Assembly (NCBI RefSeq): GCF_001651875.1
Contig: NZ_LNQB01000094.1
Coordinates: 1 to 64,000 of the forward strand
DNA length: 64,000 bases
Direction of reading: 5' to 3'
Origin: Sinorhizobium saheli
GTDB lineage: Bacteria; Pseudomonadota; Alphaproteobacteria; Rhizobiales; Rhizobiaceae
The notes beneath the pieces are model-generated. The model had not been told where the DNA came from, did no database searches, and saw only the letters and a list, made by a program, of their open reading frames with translations. The position numbers were made by a program, and so were the translations under genes. Shown here piece after piece: positions 26,342 to 35,548 of this stretch (the first letter of the stretch is position 1; every line of letters starts with the position of its first letter).

Positions 26342-26728
26342 TCATGCCGCCTCGATGTCCGTGCGCGAAAAATCATCACCTTTGAAGAGCAGCGGTTCGT
26401 TGCGCGTCTTGGCGAGCGCATAGGAAAAGCAGTCGCCATAGTTCAGGCCCGCCGGATGTCGGCCCTTGCCGTAGCTGCGCCAGGCTCGCCTTGCAGCGGC
26501 GATCTGATCCGCGTCGACGGCGATGATCTCGACGCCGGCTTTGTGAAGCCAGAGATCTAGTTCTGCAGCCCCGGCTTCGCCCAGGCGCGCCTCGATGACT
26601 ATGGCAATCTCGAGGACTGTCGCAGCCGACATGAAGCGTCGGGAAGCGTCGACGACTTTTTGTTCGTAGCTTTCTGCTTCCGGCTCGTTGAATGCGATCG
26701 CTACGACGGCGGAGGTGTCGATGATCAT
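26342..26728 (-). CDS. vapC: VapC-type PIN-domain toxin
   Basis: 128 residues with the PIN-domain acidic residues in place: MIIDTSAVVAIAF (Asp4), SAATVLEIAIVIE (Glu), and NYGDCFSYALAKTRNEPLLF (Asp near 98). Such proteins are magnesium-dependent RNases that cut tRNA or rRNA when free of antitoxin. The start overlaps the antitoxin stop by one base (TGATG). Intact. Confidence 0.9.
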   Translation of the reverse strand: MIIDTSAVVAIAFNEPEAESYEQKVVDASRRFMSAATVLEIAIVIEARLGEAGAAELDLWLHKAGVEIIAVDADQIAAARRAWRSYGKGRHPAGLNYGDCFSYALAKTRNEPLLFKGDDFSRTDIEAA

Positions 26729-26982
26729 CAGCTGGGGAGTCCGTTTTCGTCATATCCCAAAATCTCGTCGGCGGTGCGGCTATCGAGCACCGGTAGCTTC
26801 GCCCAGCGTCTGCGGCTGGCGGCAAGCTCGTCGAGAAGAACGTCGCGATTTCCGGCGTTGGCGACGCGCCGAAGCCGTTCCTCCAGTGCCCGGCGGGTCG
26901 CCATGGTAATGGTTTCACCGGTTTTCTCTGCCAGTGCCTTGGCGAGGCGTTCCGTCTCGACGTCTTTGATGCTGAGGGCCAT
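26728..26982 (-). CDS. vapB: VapB-type antitoxin
   Basis: 84 residues. The N-terminal ribbon-helix-helix-like region MALSIKDVETERLAKALAEK is followed by the Arg-rich ATRRALEERLRRVA and a C-terminal toxin-binding tail with TADEILGYDENGLPS, typical of the Rv0623/PSK VapB family. It precedes vapC in one transcript. The upstream region on the same strand holds a direct repeat GGAACCAA (twice), which may be part of the autoregulatory operator. Confidence 0.88.
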   Translation of the reverse strand: MALSIKDVETERLAKALAEKTGETITMATRRALEERLRRVANAGNRDVLLDELAASRRRWAKLPVLDSRTADEILGYDENGLPS

Positions 26983-27118
26983 TCTTGGTTCCTTGGTTCC
27001 TAATCAGCTATATTCTACCTTGTCCCTGCGTTGGCGCAAGCGCGAGGAACTGGTCTTACCGCTGGTCGCCATGACACAGCATACGGAACGCCAATCTTAA
27101 AAGGCCCGAAGACTGGCG

Positions 27119-27562
27119 TGATCGGTCGCCTGATAAACCGTACCCTCACCGGCGAATAAGGCCAAACCGGCGGGCTTCGTCCAGCAGGTCCCGGACGGAG
27201 GAGGGCTGCCATTTTTTGCCGCGCGCACAGGCCGTTCTCCCATCTGGTCCAGTTGCGCGGCAATGTCGCGCAGCGACAGATCGGGATCGGCAATGGCGAT
27301 CGCCGCCACCATCTTCATCAGATGGTCTTCGGGAGCGCGGCGAGGGGACCGGGCCAGGAGTCCTTTTTCCGCCAGCTTTTCTCGGACCCAGGCGATGAAC
27401 GGCACGGCGGAGGCGCTCGACGGTCCAGTCGTGACCGCGGCGATTGAGCACCCGCACGACATTGTCCCAACTGTGCTGAGGGCGGAGTTGCCGCACCATC
27501 GGCAGCCACGTCTGCGCGGATGAAATGAGCTCGTCGCACGCGCATGTCTGATCCAAGCGCAA
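27119..27562 (-). pseudogene. Frameshifted remnant of a mobile-element protein, family uncertain
   Basis: Pieces in different minus-strand frames form one plausible protein: SWDNVVRVLNRRGHDWTVER from the frame starting 27562, then FIAWVREKLAEKGLL and DLSLRDIAAQLDQMGERPVR in a second frame, then WQPSSVRDLLDEARRFGLI back in the first. The pattern (wVLN..W...RL, then LR.IA..L...G, then WSPSSV..LL) resembles the DNA-binding tail of some site-specific recombinases, but I cannot name the family with confidence. At least two frameshifts. It abuts the napD start. Confidence 0.4.
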
Positions 27563-27806
27563 CTTATCACATCTCCAGCGCGGTCATCGTCACGATCCCG
27601 CATATGGAGGAGCGCGTCGTCGCTCGGCTAGCCGACATGCCGAACGTCGAGGTTTACGCGCACGAGGCGGGAAAGATCGTAGTCGTGATCGAGGGAAAGA
27701 GCACGGGGACGCTTGGCGAAATCCTGTCGCGCATCTCTCTGCTGGATGGCGGCCAACATGGTTTTTGAGCATGTCGAAACTCAAGGAGATGATTGCCATG
27801 ACCGGC
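27544..27806 (+). pseudogene. napD: napD (nitrate reductase maturation chaperone), frameshifted
   Basis: Codes YHISSAVIVTIPHMEERVVA and EVYAHEAGKIVVVIEGKS, typical NapD, but the frame turns at about 27750 to GGQHGF and stops at 27768 after 74 residues. In another frame the family-like C-terminus continues (ANMVFEHVETQGDD) up to the napA start. A few bases around GGATGGCGG have been lost or gained. NapD binds the Tat signal of NapA and guides its maturation. napE/napF, which should lie upstream, are missing. Confidence 0.8.
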
Positions 27807-28336
27807 GAACTGACGCGGCGTGATATCTTGAAGGCGCATGCGGCCGGCATCGCCGCCGCCACTGCGGGCATTGCGCTTCCCGCCGCGGCACAGCCCGTGC
27901 CGGGCGGTGTGGAAGCGCTGCAGATAAGTGGTCGAAAGCGCCGTGCCGCTTCTGCGGCACCGGCTGCGGCGTCATGGTCGGCGTCAAGGAGGGACAGGTC
28001 GTCGCCACCCATGGCGACATGCAGGCCGAGGTCAACCGTGGCCTCAACTGCATCAAGGGCTACTTCCTGTCGAAGATCATGTACGGGGCCGACCGGCTGA
28101 AGACGCCCAACCGCTGCCTCTCCTGCCACAAGCGAGAACTGACGCAGAAGTCAGGCGCGCCGATGATCAGCGTCACGCACTACATGACGCGGGAAGGGCA
28201 GATGCTCGCGGACGTTTCGCCTCGGCGCTATTTCTGCACGGCCTGCCATGTGCCGCAGGCCGACGTGCGCCCGCTCGTCGGCAACACCTTCCGGGACATG
28301 AGCGAGATGGGCGTCAAGCATGCGGGGAGCGAGTAG
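27798..28336 (+). pseudogene. napA: napA'-'napB deletion fusion, also frameshifted
   Basis: Starts like NapA with a Tat signal ([20 protein letters not shown]). At about 27925 one base is missing (CAGATAAG where CAGATCAAG is expected). The NapA 4Fe-4S region ([40 protein letters not shown]) continues in the new frame. After about 100 NapA residues it passes in frame straight into the NapB C-terminus ([38 protein letters not shown]), keeping both heme motifs. The molybdopterin part of NapA and the start of NapB are deleted, so no nitrate reductase can be made. Confidence 0.85.
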
Positions 28337-28339
28337 GCC

Positions 28340-29044
28340 ATGGCTCGCATCAAGCGCCTTCTGCTCTGAGTGTGGAACATTCTGACCACGCCGGCCGCAA
28401 CGCTCAGCCTCGCCTTCCTGATGCTCGGCGGCTTCGTCGGCGGCGTGATCTTCTGGGGCGCCTTCAACACCGCGTTGGAGCTTACCAACACCGAGGAGTT
28501 TTGCGTCTCCTGTCATGAGATGCGGACTAACGTCTATGAGGAGCTGACGCGCACGGTTCATTTTTCTAACCGCTCCGGCGTGCGGGCGAGCTGCCCGGAT
28601 TGCCATGTTCCGCACGAATGGACGGATAAGATCGCTCGCAAGATGCAGGCCTCGAAGGAAGTCTGGGGCAAGATCTTCGGAACCATCAACACGCGCGAGA
28701 AATTCCTCGACCACCGGCTGGAGCTCGCCAAGCATGAATGGGCTCGGCTCAAGGCCAATGACAGCCTTGAATGCCGCAACTGTCACTCCTCGGTGGCGAT
28801 GGACCTCTCGAAGCAGACGCAACGCGCCGCCGAGATCCATACCCGCTACCTGCTGCCCGGAAAGGCGACCTGCATCGATTGCCACAAGGGCATTGCGCAC
28901 GAACTGCCGAACATGCAAGGCGTCGAGCCCGGCTGGAAGCTGCCGCCGGAACTGGAGGGAGAGACACTGCCCGCTGCTTCCGTGATCGATGAGCTTAGGA
29001 AGGCTATGAACGATGCCCACAGGATGGTAGCCTCTGAGAACTGA
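28340..29044 (+). pseudogene. napC: napC (NirT/NapC tetraheme quinol dehydrogenase), early stop
   Basis: ATG 28340 codes MARIKRLLL and then a TGA at 28367, probably from a TGG Trp codon. Beyond it the frame is open and well conserved: membrane helix ([20 protein letters not shown]) and four heme sites CVSCH, CPDCH, CRNCH and CIDCH. A GTG directly after the stop (28370) could restart translation but would remove the N-terminal charged residues before the anchor. NapC passes electrons from quinol to NapB, which is lost here. Confidence 0.85.
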
Positions 29045-29196
29045 CTTCAAGCCCTGCATTCATGGGACGATTTGTTCCATACTGGTTCGTTGGCCATCTT
29101 GCACAAAGATGGACTATAGAGGCACGAGAGTGCGGGAGCCGGCCGCGACCCGATCGCGACGAGAGCGCATAGTTTATTCCTGCAGTGGAAAAAGGA

Positions 29197-30714
29197 ATGC
29201 AGTCAAAGAGCATCGTCGAGGGGACGCGTCTGGGGCGCTCGCTCATAAGATGGCAACTCGATCGCACCTCGGCCTACATACTCGCGACGGCGGCGGTGTC
29301 GAGCGTCGTTGCCCTGCGCATCGGGTTATGGCAGCTCTTGGGCGGTAGCGCCATTCTCTTTTCCTTCATCCCGGCGATCCTTCTCGTCGTCATGGCCGGC
29401 CGATCGGGCCTGGTCGCCTTTGCGGCCGGGCTGTCATTTGCCGCAGCGACCGCTCTTCAGCAAGGAGAGGGCGGCTCCCATCCGAGCGTCGTCGAGTTGA
29501 TGTCCTTCGGAGTGGCGGTGCTTCTGACCATGGCTCTCGCGGAAGTGCTCCAGGCGGCCAGACGCGTCATCGCCAAGACAGAGGACGTCGTGAAGGCCCG
29601 CGATGCGCATCTGAGATCAATATTGGATACTGTTCCGGACGCCACGGTGGTCAGCGCCACCGATGGTACAATCGTGTCCTTCAACGCCGCTGCCGTGCGG
29701 CAGTTCGGATATGCGGAGGAGGAAGTCGTTGGCCAGAACCTGCGCATATTGATGCCGCAACCCTATCGTCACGAACACGACGGATACATGCAGCGATACC
29801 TGAGCACTGGCGAAAAGCGGATCATCGGCATCGACCGCGTCGTCTCCGGGCAACGGAAGGATGGATCGACGTTTCCGATGAAGCTCGCCGTGGGAGAGAT
29901 GCGGTCAGGCGGAGAGAGGTTCTTCACAGGCTTCATCAGAGACCTCACGGAACGGGAGGAGTCCGCCGCGAGGCTCGAGCAAATCCAGGCTGAACTAGCG
30001 CGCCTTGCCCGGCTCAACGAGATGGGCGAGATGGCGTCGACGCTTGCCCACGAACTGAACCAGCCGTTGTCGGCGATCGCCAACTATTCGCATGGCTGTA
30101 CGAGGCTGTTGCGTGACATGGACGACGCCGTCGCTACGCGAATGCGCGAGGCGCTGGAAGAGGTGGCGAGCCAGTCGCTGCGGGCCGGCCAGATCATCAA
30201 ACATCTCAGGGAATTCGTCACGAAGGGCGAGACAGAAAAGGCGCCGGAAGACATTCGCAAGCTGGTGGAGGAGGCGGCTGCGCTGGCTCTGGTCGGCTCC
30301 CGCGAGCAGGGGGTCCGGACCGTGTTCGAATATCTGCCCGGTGCCGCAATGGTGATGGTGGACCGGATCCAGGTCCAGCAGGTCCTCATCAATCTGATGC
30401 GCAACGCGATCGAGGCGATGCGCCACGTCGACCGCCGAGAGCTGACGATCCGCACGATGCCGGCCGGTGCGGGGGAGGTTGCCGTCGTCGTCGAAGACAC
30501 GGGCGGAGGCATTCCGGAGGAAATCTCCGGCCAGCTCTTCAAGCCATTCATCACGACCAAAGCAAGCGGAATGGGAATCGGACTGTCCATTTCGAAGCGG
30601 ATCGTCGAGGCGCATGGCGGTGAGATGACCGTCTCGAAAAATGCGGCGGGTGGGGCTACTTTCCGATTCACGCTGCCGGCCTATGTAGATGAACGGATCG
30701 GTGCCAATGACTGA
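29197..30714 (+). CDS. fixL: Oxygen-sensing histidine kinase FixL
   Basis: 505 residues from ATG 29197 (GGAAAAAGGA upstream), the same length as S. meliloti FixL; a GTG at 29185 would add four residues. Membrane segments lie in residues 28-120. The heme PAS domain (about 135-255) carries the proximal heme ligand His194 ([12 protein letters not shown]). The HisKA phospho-acceptor is His285 ([10 protein letters not shown]). The HATPase domain follows ([28 protein letters not shown]). Low oxygen releases the kinase, which phosphorylates FixJ. It overlaps fixJ by 8 bp. Confidence 0.97.
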   Translation: MQSKSIVEGTRLGRSLIRWQLDRTSAYILATAAVSSVVALRIGLWQLLGGSAILFSFIPAILLVVMAGRSGLVAFAAGLSFAAATALQQGEGGSHPSVVELMSFGVAVLLTMALAEVLQAARRVIAKTEDVVKARDAHLRSILDTVPDATVVSATDGTIVSFNAAAVRQFGYAEEEVVGQNLRILMPQPYRHEHDGYMQRYLSTGEKRIIGIDRVVSGQRKDGSTFPMKLAVGEMRSGGERFFTGFIRDLTEREESAARLEQIQAELARLARLNEMGEMASTLAHELNQPLSAIANYSHGCTRLLRDMDDAVATRMREALEEVASQSLRAGQIIKHLREFVTKGETEKAPEDIRKLVEEAAALALVGSREQGVRTVFEYLPGAAMVMVDRIQVQQVLINLMRNAIEAMRHVDRRELTIRTMPAGAGEVAVVVEDTGGGIPEEISGQLFKPFITTKASGMGIGLSISKRIVEAHGGEMTVSKNAAGGATFRFTLPAYVDERIGAND

Positions 30715-31321
30715 CTATACGGTGCACATTGTCGACGACGAAGAGGCGGTCAGAAAGTCGCTAGCCTTCATGCTGACGATGAATGGCTTCGCGGTCAGAA
30801 TCCATCAATCGGCCGAGGCCTTCCTCGCCTTCGCACCGGACGTCAGAAACGGGGTTCTCGTGACGGATCTGAGAATGCCGGACATGTCCGGCGTCGACCT
30901 CCTGCGCAACCTTGGCGATCGGAAGATCAAGATACCTTCAATCGTGATAACCGGGCACGGCGACGTGCCCATGGCGGTGGAGGCCATGAAAGCGGGGGCG
31001 GTGGACTTCATCGAGAAACCATTTGAGGACTCCGTGATCATTGAGGCCATCGAGAGAGCCTCGGCACATCTGGTCGTTCCGGATGCTGATACGGACGAGG
31101 TCAATGACATTCAGGCGAGGCTCGAGACGCTGAGTGAGAGAGAACGCCAGGTGCTCTCGGCCGTCGTGGCGGGCCTTCCCAACAAGTCGATCGCCTATGA
31201 CCTGGACATCAGCCCACGCACCGTCGAGGTGCACCGCGCCAATGTGATGGCCAAGATGAAGGCGAAGAGCCTTCCCCATCTCGTGCGAATGGCTCTGGCC
31301 GCAGGTTTCGGTCCTTCCTGA
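30707..31321 (+). CDS. fixJ: Response regulator FixJ
   Basis: 204 residues from ATG 30707, the S. meliloti length. The receiver domain has the acidic pair Asp10/Asp11 (HIVDDEEAV), the phosphorylation site Asp54 ([12 protein letters not shown]), Thr/Ser at ITGHGD and Lys at IEKPF. The C-terminal LuxR-type HTH is [20 protein letters not shown] and [16 protein letters not shown]. When phosphorylated by FixL it activates fixK and nifA promoters. Confidence 0.97.
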   Translation: MTDYTVHIVDDEEAVRKSLAFMLTMNGFAVRIHQSAEAFLAFAPDVRNGVLVTDLRMPDMSGVDLLRNLGDRKIKIPSIVITGHGDVPMAVEAMKAGAVDFIEKPFEDSVIIEAIERASAHLVVPDADTDEVNDIQARLETLSERERQVLSAVVAGLPNKSIAYDLDISPRTVEVHRANVMAKMKAKSLPHLVRMALAAGFGPS

Positions 31322-31418
31322 TCTGCTGAGTTGATCTCGCGCAATGCGTCGCATCGCCGCAAGCGCTTTAATGCTGGCACACGGCGGACAGACGCACGCC
31401 AGATGAGCGGGATTCAAA

Positions 31419-31766
31419 TTGTTGGTTGGAAGAAGCATAGTCGTCGTTGCAGCGGATCAAGGCCTCCGGCGGTCCGTTGCATTCGCGCTGGAAGTCGAAG
31501 GATACCCGACCGAGTCCTACGACACCGTGCAGAAGGCTGAAGCCTCTAGCCGGGAAGCGCTCTGCACGATTCTCGACGATGAGATGTTGAAGTCAGAGCT
31601 CTTGGCGGCCACGCAATTGCTCAAGGATATTGGACGCCGGGCGATACTGCTGGTCGATGGCTTGTCGGCCCTTCAGCCACGTGCGGACTACGCGATCTTG
31701 ACCAAACCGTTCACTGGCGCCGACCTGCTCGGCATGATCAACAGCCAGACCGAAGCGGCTAAGTAG
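31419..31766 (+). CDS. fixT: FixT, receiver-like inhibitor of FixL
   Basis: 115 residues starting at TTG 31419. The fold resembles a response-regulator receiver (SIVVVAADQGLRRSVAFALE, AILLVDGLSAL, AILTKPFTGADLLGMI), keeping the late Lys-Pro but lacking the phosphorylatable Asp of real receivers (LCTILDDEML in that region). That is the FixT pattern: an anti-kinase that blocks FixL autophosphorylation. It lies between fixJ and fixK, as in the pSymA fixK1 region. No ATG in frame; the start codon is the least certain part. Confidence 0.82.
   Translation: MLVGRSIVVVAADQGLRRSVAFALEVEGYPTESYDTVQKAEASSREALCTILDDEMLKSELLAATQLLKDIGRRAILLVDGLSALQPRADYAILTKPFTGADLLGMINSQTEAAK
31759..31766 (+). promoter_or_regulatory. 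FixJ-box-like site upstream of fixK
   Basis: CTAAGTAG matches 7 of 8 bases of the FixJ consensus GTAMGTAG and is followed by TTTCCCTTAG. It lies 80 bp before the fixK start, overlapping the end of fixT, a sensible distance for FixJ activation of fixK. Confidence 0.5.
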
Positions 31767-31845
31767 TTTCCCTTAGTGATCTAACCGAATTTCTCCAGGT
31801 CACGCGAATTGGCAATCTGTCCCCACACATAACAGGGGATAAGAC

Positions 31846-32484
31846 ATGTACGCCGCTGCACAAATCCAACAACAGTCCTTCGAGCAGGCCGAACACCTTC
31901 CACAGGCCCAAGTTTCCAGGCCCCATCTTGTCGCCACCTACAAGGCGGGTCGTGAGATCTATGCCGAGGGCGATTTGAACGACAAGTTCTATCAGATTTC
32001 TGCAGGAGCCGTGCGCGTCTACCGGCTGCTTTCGGACGGACGTCGACAGGTCGTATCCTTTCACCTACCAGGCGAAATGTTCGGTTTCGAAGCGGGGTCC
32101 AACCATTCTTTCTTTGCCGAAGCCATCACCGAAACAACACTAGCCGTCTTCGGGCGCAGGCAGATGCAGGAGCGTTCGCGAGACCTTCTCGCGCTGGCGT
32201 TGACCGGCATGGCGCGAGCTCAGCAGCATCTTCTGGTGATCGGCAGGCAATGTGCCGTGGAGCGGATTGCCGCATTCCTCGTCGATCTTTGCGAACGTCA
32301 GGGAGGAGGCAGGCTGCTACGCTTGCCCATGTCGCGGCAGGATATAGCGGACTATCTCGGCCTGACGATCGAAACCGTGTCGCGCGTGGTGACGCAACTG
32401 AAGGAGCGCAGCGTCATCGCGCTAAGGGACGCGAGGACGATCGACATCGTGAAGCCGGACGCTCTGCGTTTGCTCTGCAACTGA
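31846..32484 (+). CDS. fixK: Crp/FNR-family activator FixK
   Basis: 212 residues. The cyclic-nucleotide-like domain (YKAGREIYAEGDLNDKFYQI, RQVVSFHLPGEMFGFE) is followed by the FNR-type HTH, MSRQDIADYLGLTIETVSRV, whose E-x-x-S-R recognises TTGAT half-sites. The N-terminal Cys cluster of FNR is absent, as in all FixK, so oxygen control comes from FixLJ. Targets in this window carry boxes at 32906, 36587, 41181 and 41975. Confidence 0.96.
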   Translation: MYAAAQIQQQSFEQAEHLPQAQVSRPHLVATYKAGREIYAEGDLNDKFYQISAGAVRVYRLLSDGRRQVVSFHLPGEMFGFEAGSNHSFFAEAITETTLAVFGRRQMQERSRDLLALALTGMARAQQHLLVIGRQCAVERIAAFLVDLCERQGGGRLLRLPMSRQDIADYLGLTIETVSRVVTQLKERSVIALRDARTIDIVKPDALRLLCN

Positions 32485-32565
32485 GCCTGGCCGGGGCGCG
32501 CATCAGGCCCCCTCTGGCTCTCTGCCGGCGCCGGTCATTCGCGACTAGCGGAAGGAGCAACAGCC

Positions 32566-32859
32566 ATGTTCGTTAGGGAAATGTCTCGCGAAGAATGCCA
32601 AGCGCTCGTCGCGGCCGGACGTCTGGCGCGATTGGCGTGCTGCAAGGACGGCCAGCCCTACATAGTGCCGATCACCTATGCGCACTCCGGCAACTGCCTC
32701 CACTGCTTTTCCATGCCGGGCCTCCTGCCGCAGACGAATTGCGCACCGACCGACGTTTCCATCCTCGTACGGCTATCTCCCGTTTATCCCGAATCTGCCC
32801 TACGAAATGCGAGCGTTGATGAGTGGCTCGCTCCCCGCCCACGTCTTGTCCTTCGCTGA
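32566..32859 (+). pseudogene. Pyridoxamine-5'-phosphate-oxidase-like flavin protein, 3'-truncated
   Basis: The first 50 residues (REMSREECQALVAAGRLARL, CCKDGQPYIVPITYAHSGNC, LHCFSMPG) match the start of the PNPOx-like FMN-binding split-barrel family, normally about 140-160 residues. After FSMPG the similarity ends and the frame runs 47 more codons into unrelated sequence (WLAPRPRLVLR). The FMN-binding second half is missing. A homologue lies between fixK and fixN in related plasmids, so this is probably a deletion relic. It has a good ribosome-binding site and may still be translated. Confidence 0.65.
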
Positions 32860-32905
32860 GCTCTCGAAGCCATGCTTTTGGGGCGGCGGAAGCATGTGAA
32901 AGCGC

Positions 32906-32919
32906 TTGATCTGAATCAA
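32906..32919 (+). promoter_or_regulatory. FixK/FNR box of fixNOQP
   Basis: Perfect palindrome TTGATCTGAATCAA (TTGAT-N4-ATCAA), 99 bp before the fixN start, ideally placed for FixK-dependent activation in low oxygen. Confidence 0.92.
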
Positions 32920-33018
32920 GGTGCCTAGAACGCGACTCTGCCAATTCTCGAAAGACTTCGGCGGCTTGCGTGCAGGCGTACGGCAGTCAGCGATTAGAAA
33001 AGAGTTGGGGGTCCAACC

Positions 33019-34638
33019 ATGAAACACACAGTCGAGATGGTCGTGCTTGCCGTCGGCGCCTTCCTGGCGCTGGTCGGCGCCGGCTTTGCCCAGGACCGCC
33101 TGTTCGGCGCGCATATGTGGGTGCTGTTCTTCGTGCTGCTTGGCGGCACCTTGGTGCTGATGCGCCGCGTTGACTTCCGTCCAGCCGTCGCGGGCCATCC
33201 GAGCCTTCGGAGCGAATACTTCGACGAGGTCGTCAAATACGGCGTCATCGCCACTGTGTTCTGGGGGGTGGTCGGCTTTCTCGTCGGCGACGTCGTCGCC
33301 CTGCAACTCGCCTTTCCCGATCTCAACGTCGAGCCTTGGTTCAACTTCGGACGCATGCGGCCGCTCCACACCTCGGCCGTGATCTTTGCATTCGGCGGCA
33401 ACGCCCTGATCGCCACGTCCTTCTATGTGGTTCAACGCACGAGCCGCGCCCGCCTCTTCGGCGGCGATCTCGGCTGGTTCGTTTTCTGGGGCTACCAGCT
33501 CTTCATCGTCCTTGCGGCGACCGGTTACCTGCTCGGCATCACCCAGTCGCGCGAGTACGCGGAACCGGAATGGTATGTGGACCTCTGGCTGACCGTCGTA
33601 TGGGTCGCCTATCTCGTCGTCTTCCTCGGCACGATCCTGAAGCGCAAGGAGCCGCACATCTATGTGGCGAACTGGTTCTATCTCGGATTCATCGTCACCA
33701 TCGCGATGCTGCACGTGGTCAACAACCTTGCAGTGCCGGTCTCGTTCCTCGGCTCCAAAAGCTATTCGGCTTTCTCCGGGGTGCAGGACGCGTTGACGCA
33801 GTGGTGGTACGGCCACAACGCCGTCGGCTTCTTTCTGACGGCCGGATTCCTGGCGATGATGTACTACTTCATCCCCAAGCAGGTGAACCGCCCCGTCTAT
33901 TCCTACCGCCTGTCGATCATCCACTTCTGGGCGCTGATCTTCATGTATATCTGGGCGGGTCCCCACCACCTGCACTACACGGCGCTGCCGGACTGGGCGC
34001 AGACGCTCGGCATGGTCTTCTCCGTCATGCTCTGGATGCCCTCCTGGGGCGGCATGATCAACGGCCTGATGACCCTCTCGGGCGCGTGGGACAAGGTCCG
34101 GACCGATCCCATCGTTCGCATGATGGTCATGGCAGTCGCCTTCTACGGCATGGCGACCTTCGAAGGACCGATGATGTCGATCAAGACGGTCAATTCGCTC
34201 AGCCACTACACCGACTGGACCATTGGTCATGTCCATTCCGGCGCGCTCGGCTGGAACGGCCTCATCACCTTCGGCGCCATCTACTATCTGGTGCCGAAAC
34301 TCTGGAACCGCAAGCGGCTCTACAGCCTGCAGATGGTCAACTGGCACTTCTGGCTCGCGACCCTCGGCATCGTCGTCTATGCCGCGACCATGTGGGTTGC
34401 CGGCATCCAGCAGGGTCTGATGTGGCGCGAATATGACGACCAAGGCTTCCTCGTCTATTCCTTTGCGGAATCGGTCGCGGCGATGTTCCCCTACTATGTC
34501 ATGCGTGCCGCCGGCGGTGCCCTGTTCCTCTCCGGCGCAGTCATCATGGCCTTCAACGTAACAATGACCATCCTTGGCCGCGTCCGCGATGAAGCAGCGA
34601 CCCTGGATGCCGCGCCGATGCCGGCGCCCGCGGAATAG
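33019..34638 (+). CDS. fixN: cbb3-type cytochrome oxidase subunit I
   Basis: 539 residues, at least 12 membrane helices, CcoN type. Metal-ligand regions are visible: [19 protein letters not shown] (low-spin heme His), [16 protein letters not shown] (CuB His), [16 protein letters not shown] (CuB His pair) and the C-terminal [20 protein letters not shown]. It is the catalytic subunit of the high-affinity oxidase used in nodules. First gene of fixNOQP behind a perfect FixK box. Confidence 0.97.
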   Translation: MKHTVEMVVLAVGAFLALVGAGFAQDRLFGAHMWVLFFVLLGGTLVLMRRVDFRPAVAGHPSLRSEYFDEVVKYGVIATVFWGVVGFLVGDVVALQLAFPDLNVEPWFNFGRMRPLHTSAVIFAFGGNALIATSFYVVQRTSRARLFGGDLGWFVFWGYQLFIVLAATGYLLGITQSREYAEPEWYVDLWLTVVWVAYLVVFLGTILKRKEPHIYVANWFYLGFIVTIAMLHVVNNLAVPVSFLGSKSYSAFSGVQDALTQWWYGHNAVGFFLTAGFLAMMYYFIPKQVNRPVYSYRLSIIHFWALIFMYIWAGPHHLHYTALPDWAQTLGMVFSVMLWMPSWGGMINGLMTLSGAWDKVRTDPIVRMMVMAVAFYGMATFEGPMMSIKTVNSLSHYTDWTIGHVHSGALGWNGLITFGAIYYLVPKLWNRKRLYSLQMVNWHFWLATLGIVVYAATMWVAGIQQGLMWREYDDQGFLVYSFAESVAAMFPYYVMRAAGGALFLSGAVIMAFNVTMTILGRVRDEAATLDAAPMPAPAE

Positions 34639-34649
34639 GAGGGCAGATC

Positions 34650-35381
34650 ATGTCCATTCTCGATAAACACGCGCTACTCGAACGCAACGCCACGCTGCTC
34701 CTCGTCGGATCCCTGCTCGTCGTCTCCATCGGCGGGATCGTGGAAATCGCGCCGCTCTTCTATCTCGAAAACACCATCGAGAAGGTCGAGGGCATGAGGC
34801 CCTATTCGCCGCTGGAGCTCGCCGGGCGCGACATCTACATCCGTGAGGGCTGTTACGTCTGCCACAGCCAGATGATCCGCCCGTTCCGCGACGAGGTGGA
34901 ACGATACGGCCACTACTCGCTGGCGGCGGAGTCAATGTACGACCATCCGTTCCAGTGGGGGTCGAAACGCACGGGGCCGGACCTCGCCCGCGTCGGCGAC
35001 CGCTACTCCAATGAATGGCACGTTCAGCACATGATCGAGCCGCGCTCGGTCGTGCCGGAATCGGTGATGCCGAGCTATGCCTTCCTCAAGGAAACGCCGC
35101 TCGAGGTGAAGAACGTGGCCACGAACCTGAAGGCCAACAGGGCGGTCGGCGTGCCCTATACGGCAGAGATGATCGACAACGCGGCCGCGGACTTGAAGGC
35201 TCAGGCCGACCCGAATGCCGACGCTTCCGGCGTCGAGTCCCGCTATCCCAAGGCCAAGCTCGGCGACTTCGACGGTGATCCGAAGAAGCTTACGGAGATG
35301 GACGCGCTCATCGCCTACCTCCAGATGCTGGGCACGCTCGTCGACTTCTCCACCTATGACGACACAACCGGATATCGCTGA
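34650..35381 (+). CDS. fixO: cbb3 oxidase monoheme cytochrome c subunit
   Basis: 243 residues with an N-terminal membrane anchor ([20 protein letters not shown]) and one heme c site CYVCH at residues 68-72. The sixth ligand probably comes from the MPSYAFL segment. CcoO family. It passes electrons from FixP to FixN. 11 bp after fixN. Confidence 0.97.
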   Translation: MSILDKHALLERNATLLLVGSLLVVSIGGIVEIAPLFYLENTIEKVEGMRPYSPLELAGRDIYIREGCYVCHSQMIRPFRDEVERYGHYSLAAESMYDHPFQWGSKRTGPDLARVGDRYSNEWHVQHMIEPRSVVPESVMPSYAFLKETPLEVKNVATNLKANRAVGVPYTAEMIDNAAADLKAQADPNADASGVESRYPKAKLGDFDGDPKKLTEMDALIAYLQMLGTLVDFSTYDDTTGYR

Positions 35382-35392
35382 GGGGAACGCAC

Positions 35393-35545
35393 ATGGAAAC
35401 CTACACGGCCATGCGCCATTTCGCCGATAGCTGGGGACTGCTAGCCTTGACCCTCTTTTTCCTCGGCGTCGTCCTATTCATTTTCCGGCCGGGCGCCAAG
35501 AAGGCCGCCGCTCAGGCCTCTGCCATCCCCCTGAAGGAGGACTGA
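35393..35545 (+). CDS. fixQ: cbb3 oxidase small subunit FixQ
   Basis: 50 residues. One membrane helix (SWGLLALTLFFLGVVLFIFR) is followed by a basic/Ala-rich tail (PGAKKAAAQASAIPLKED), the CcoQ pattern. ATG 35393 has GAGGGGAAC upstream. It lies between fixO and fixP with tight spacing. It stabilises the oxidase complex. Confidence 0.93.
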   Translation: METYTAMRHFADSWGLLALTLFFLGVVLFIFRPGAKKAAAQASAIPLKED

Positions 35546-35548
35546 TCC

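Noticed and set aside
29094-29112. CCATCTT-N5-AAGATGG palindrome upstream of fixL
   Set aside because: It is a perfect inverted repeat but matches no FixJ, FixK or terminator pattern I know and has no T run, so I list no function.
32800-34443. 547-codon minus-strand open frame opposite fixN
   Set aside because: A GC-rich shadow of fixN, full of His/Asp/Glu/Arg, with no family match. fixN on the other strand is certain.
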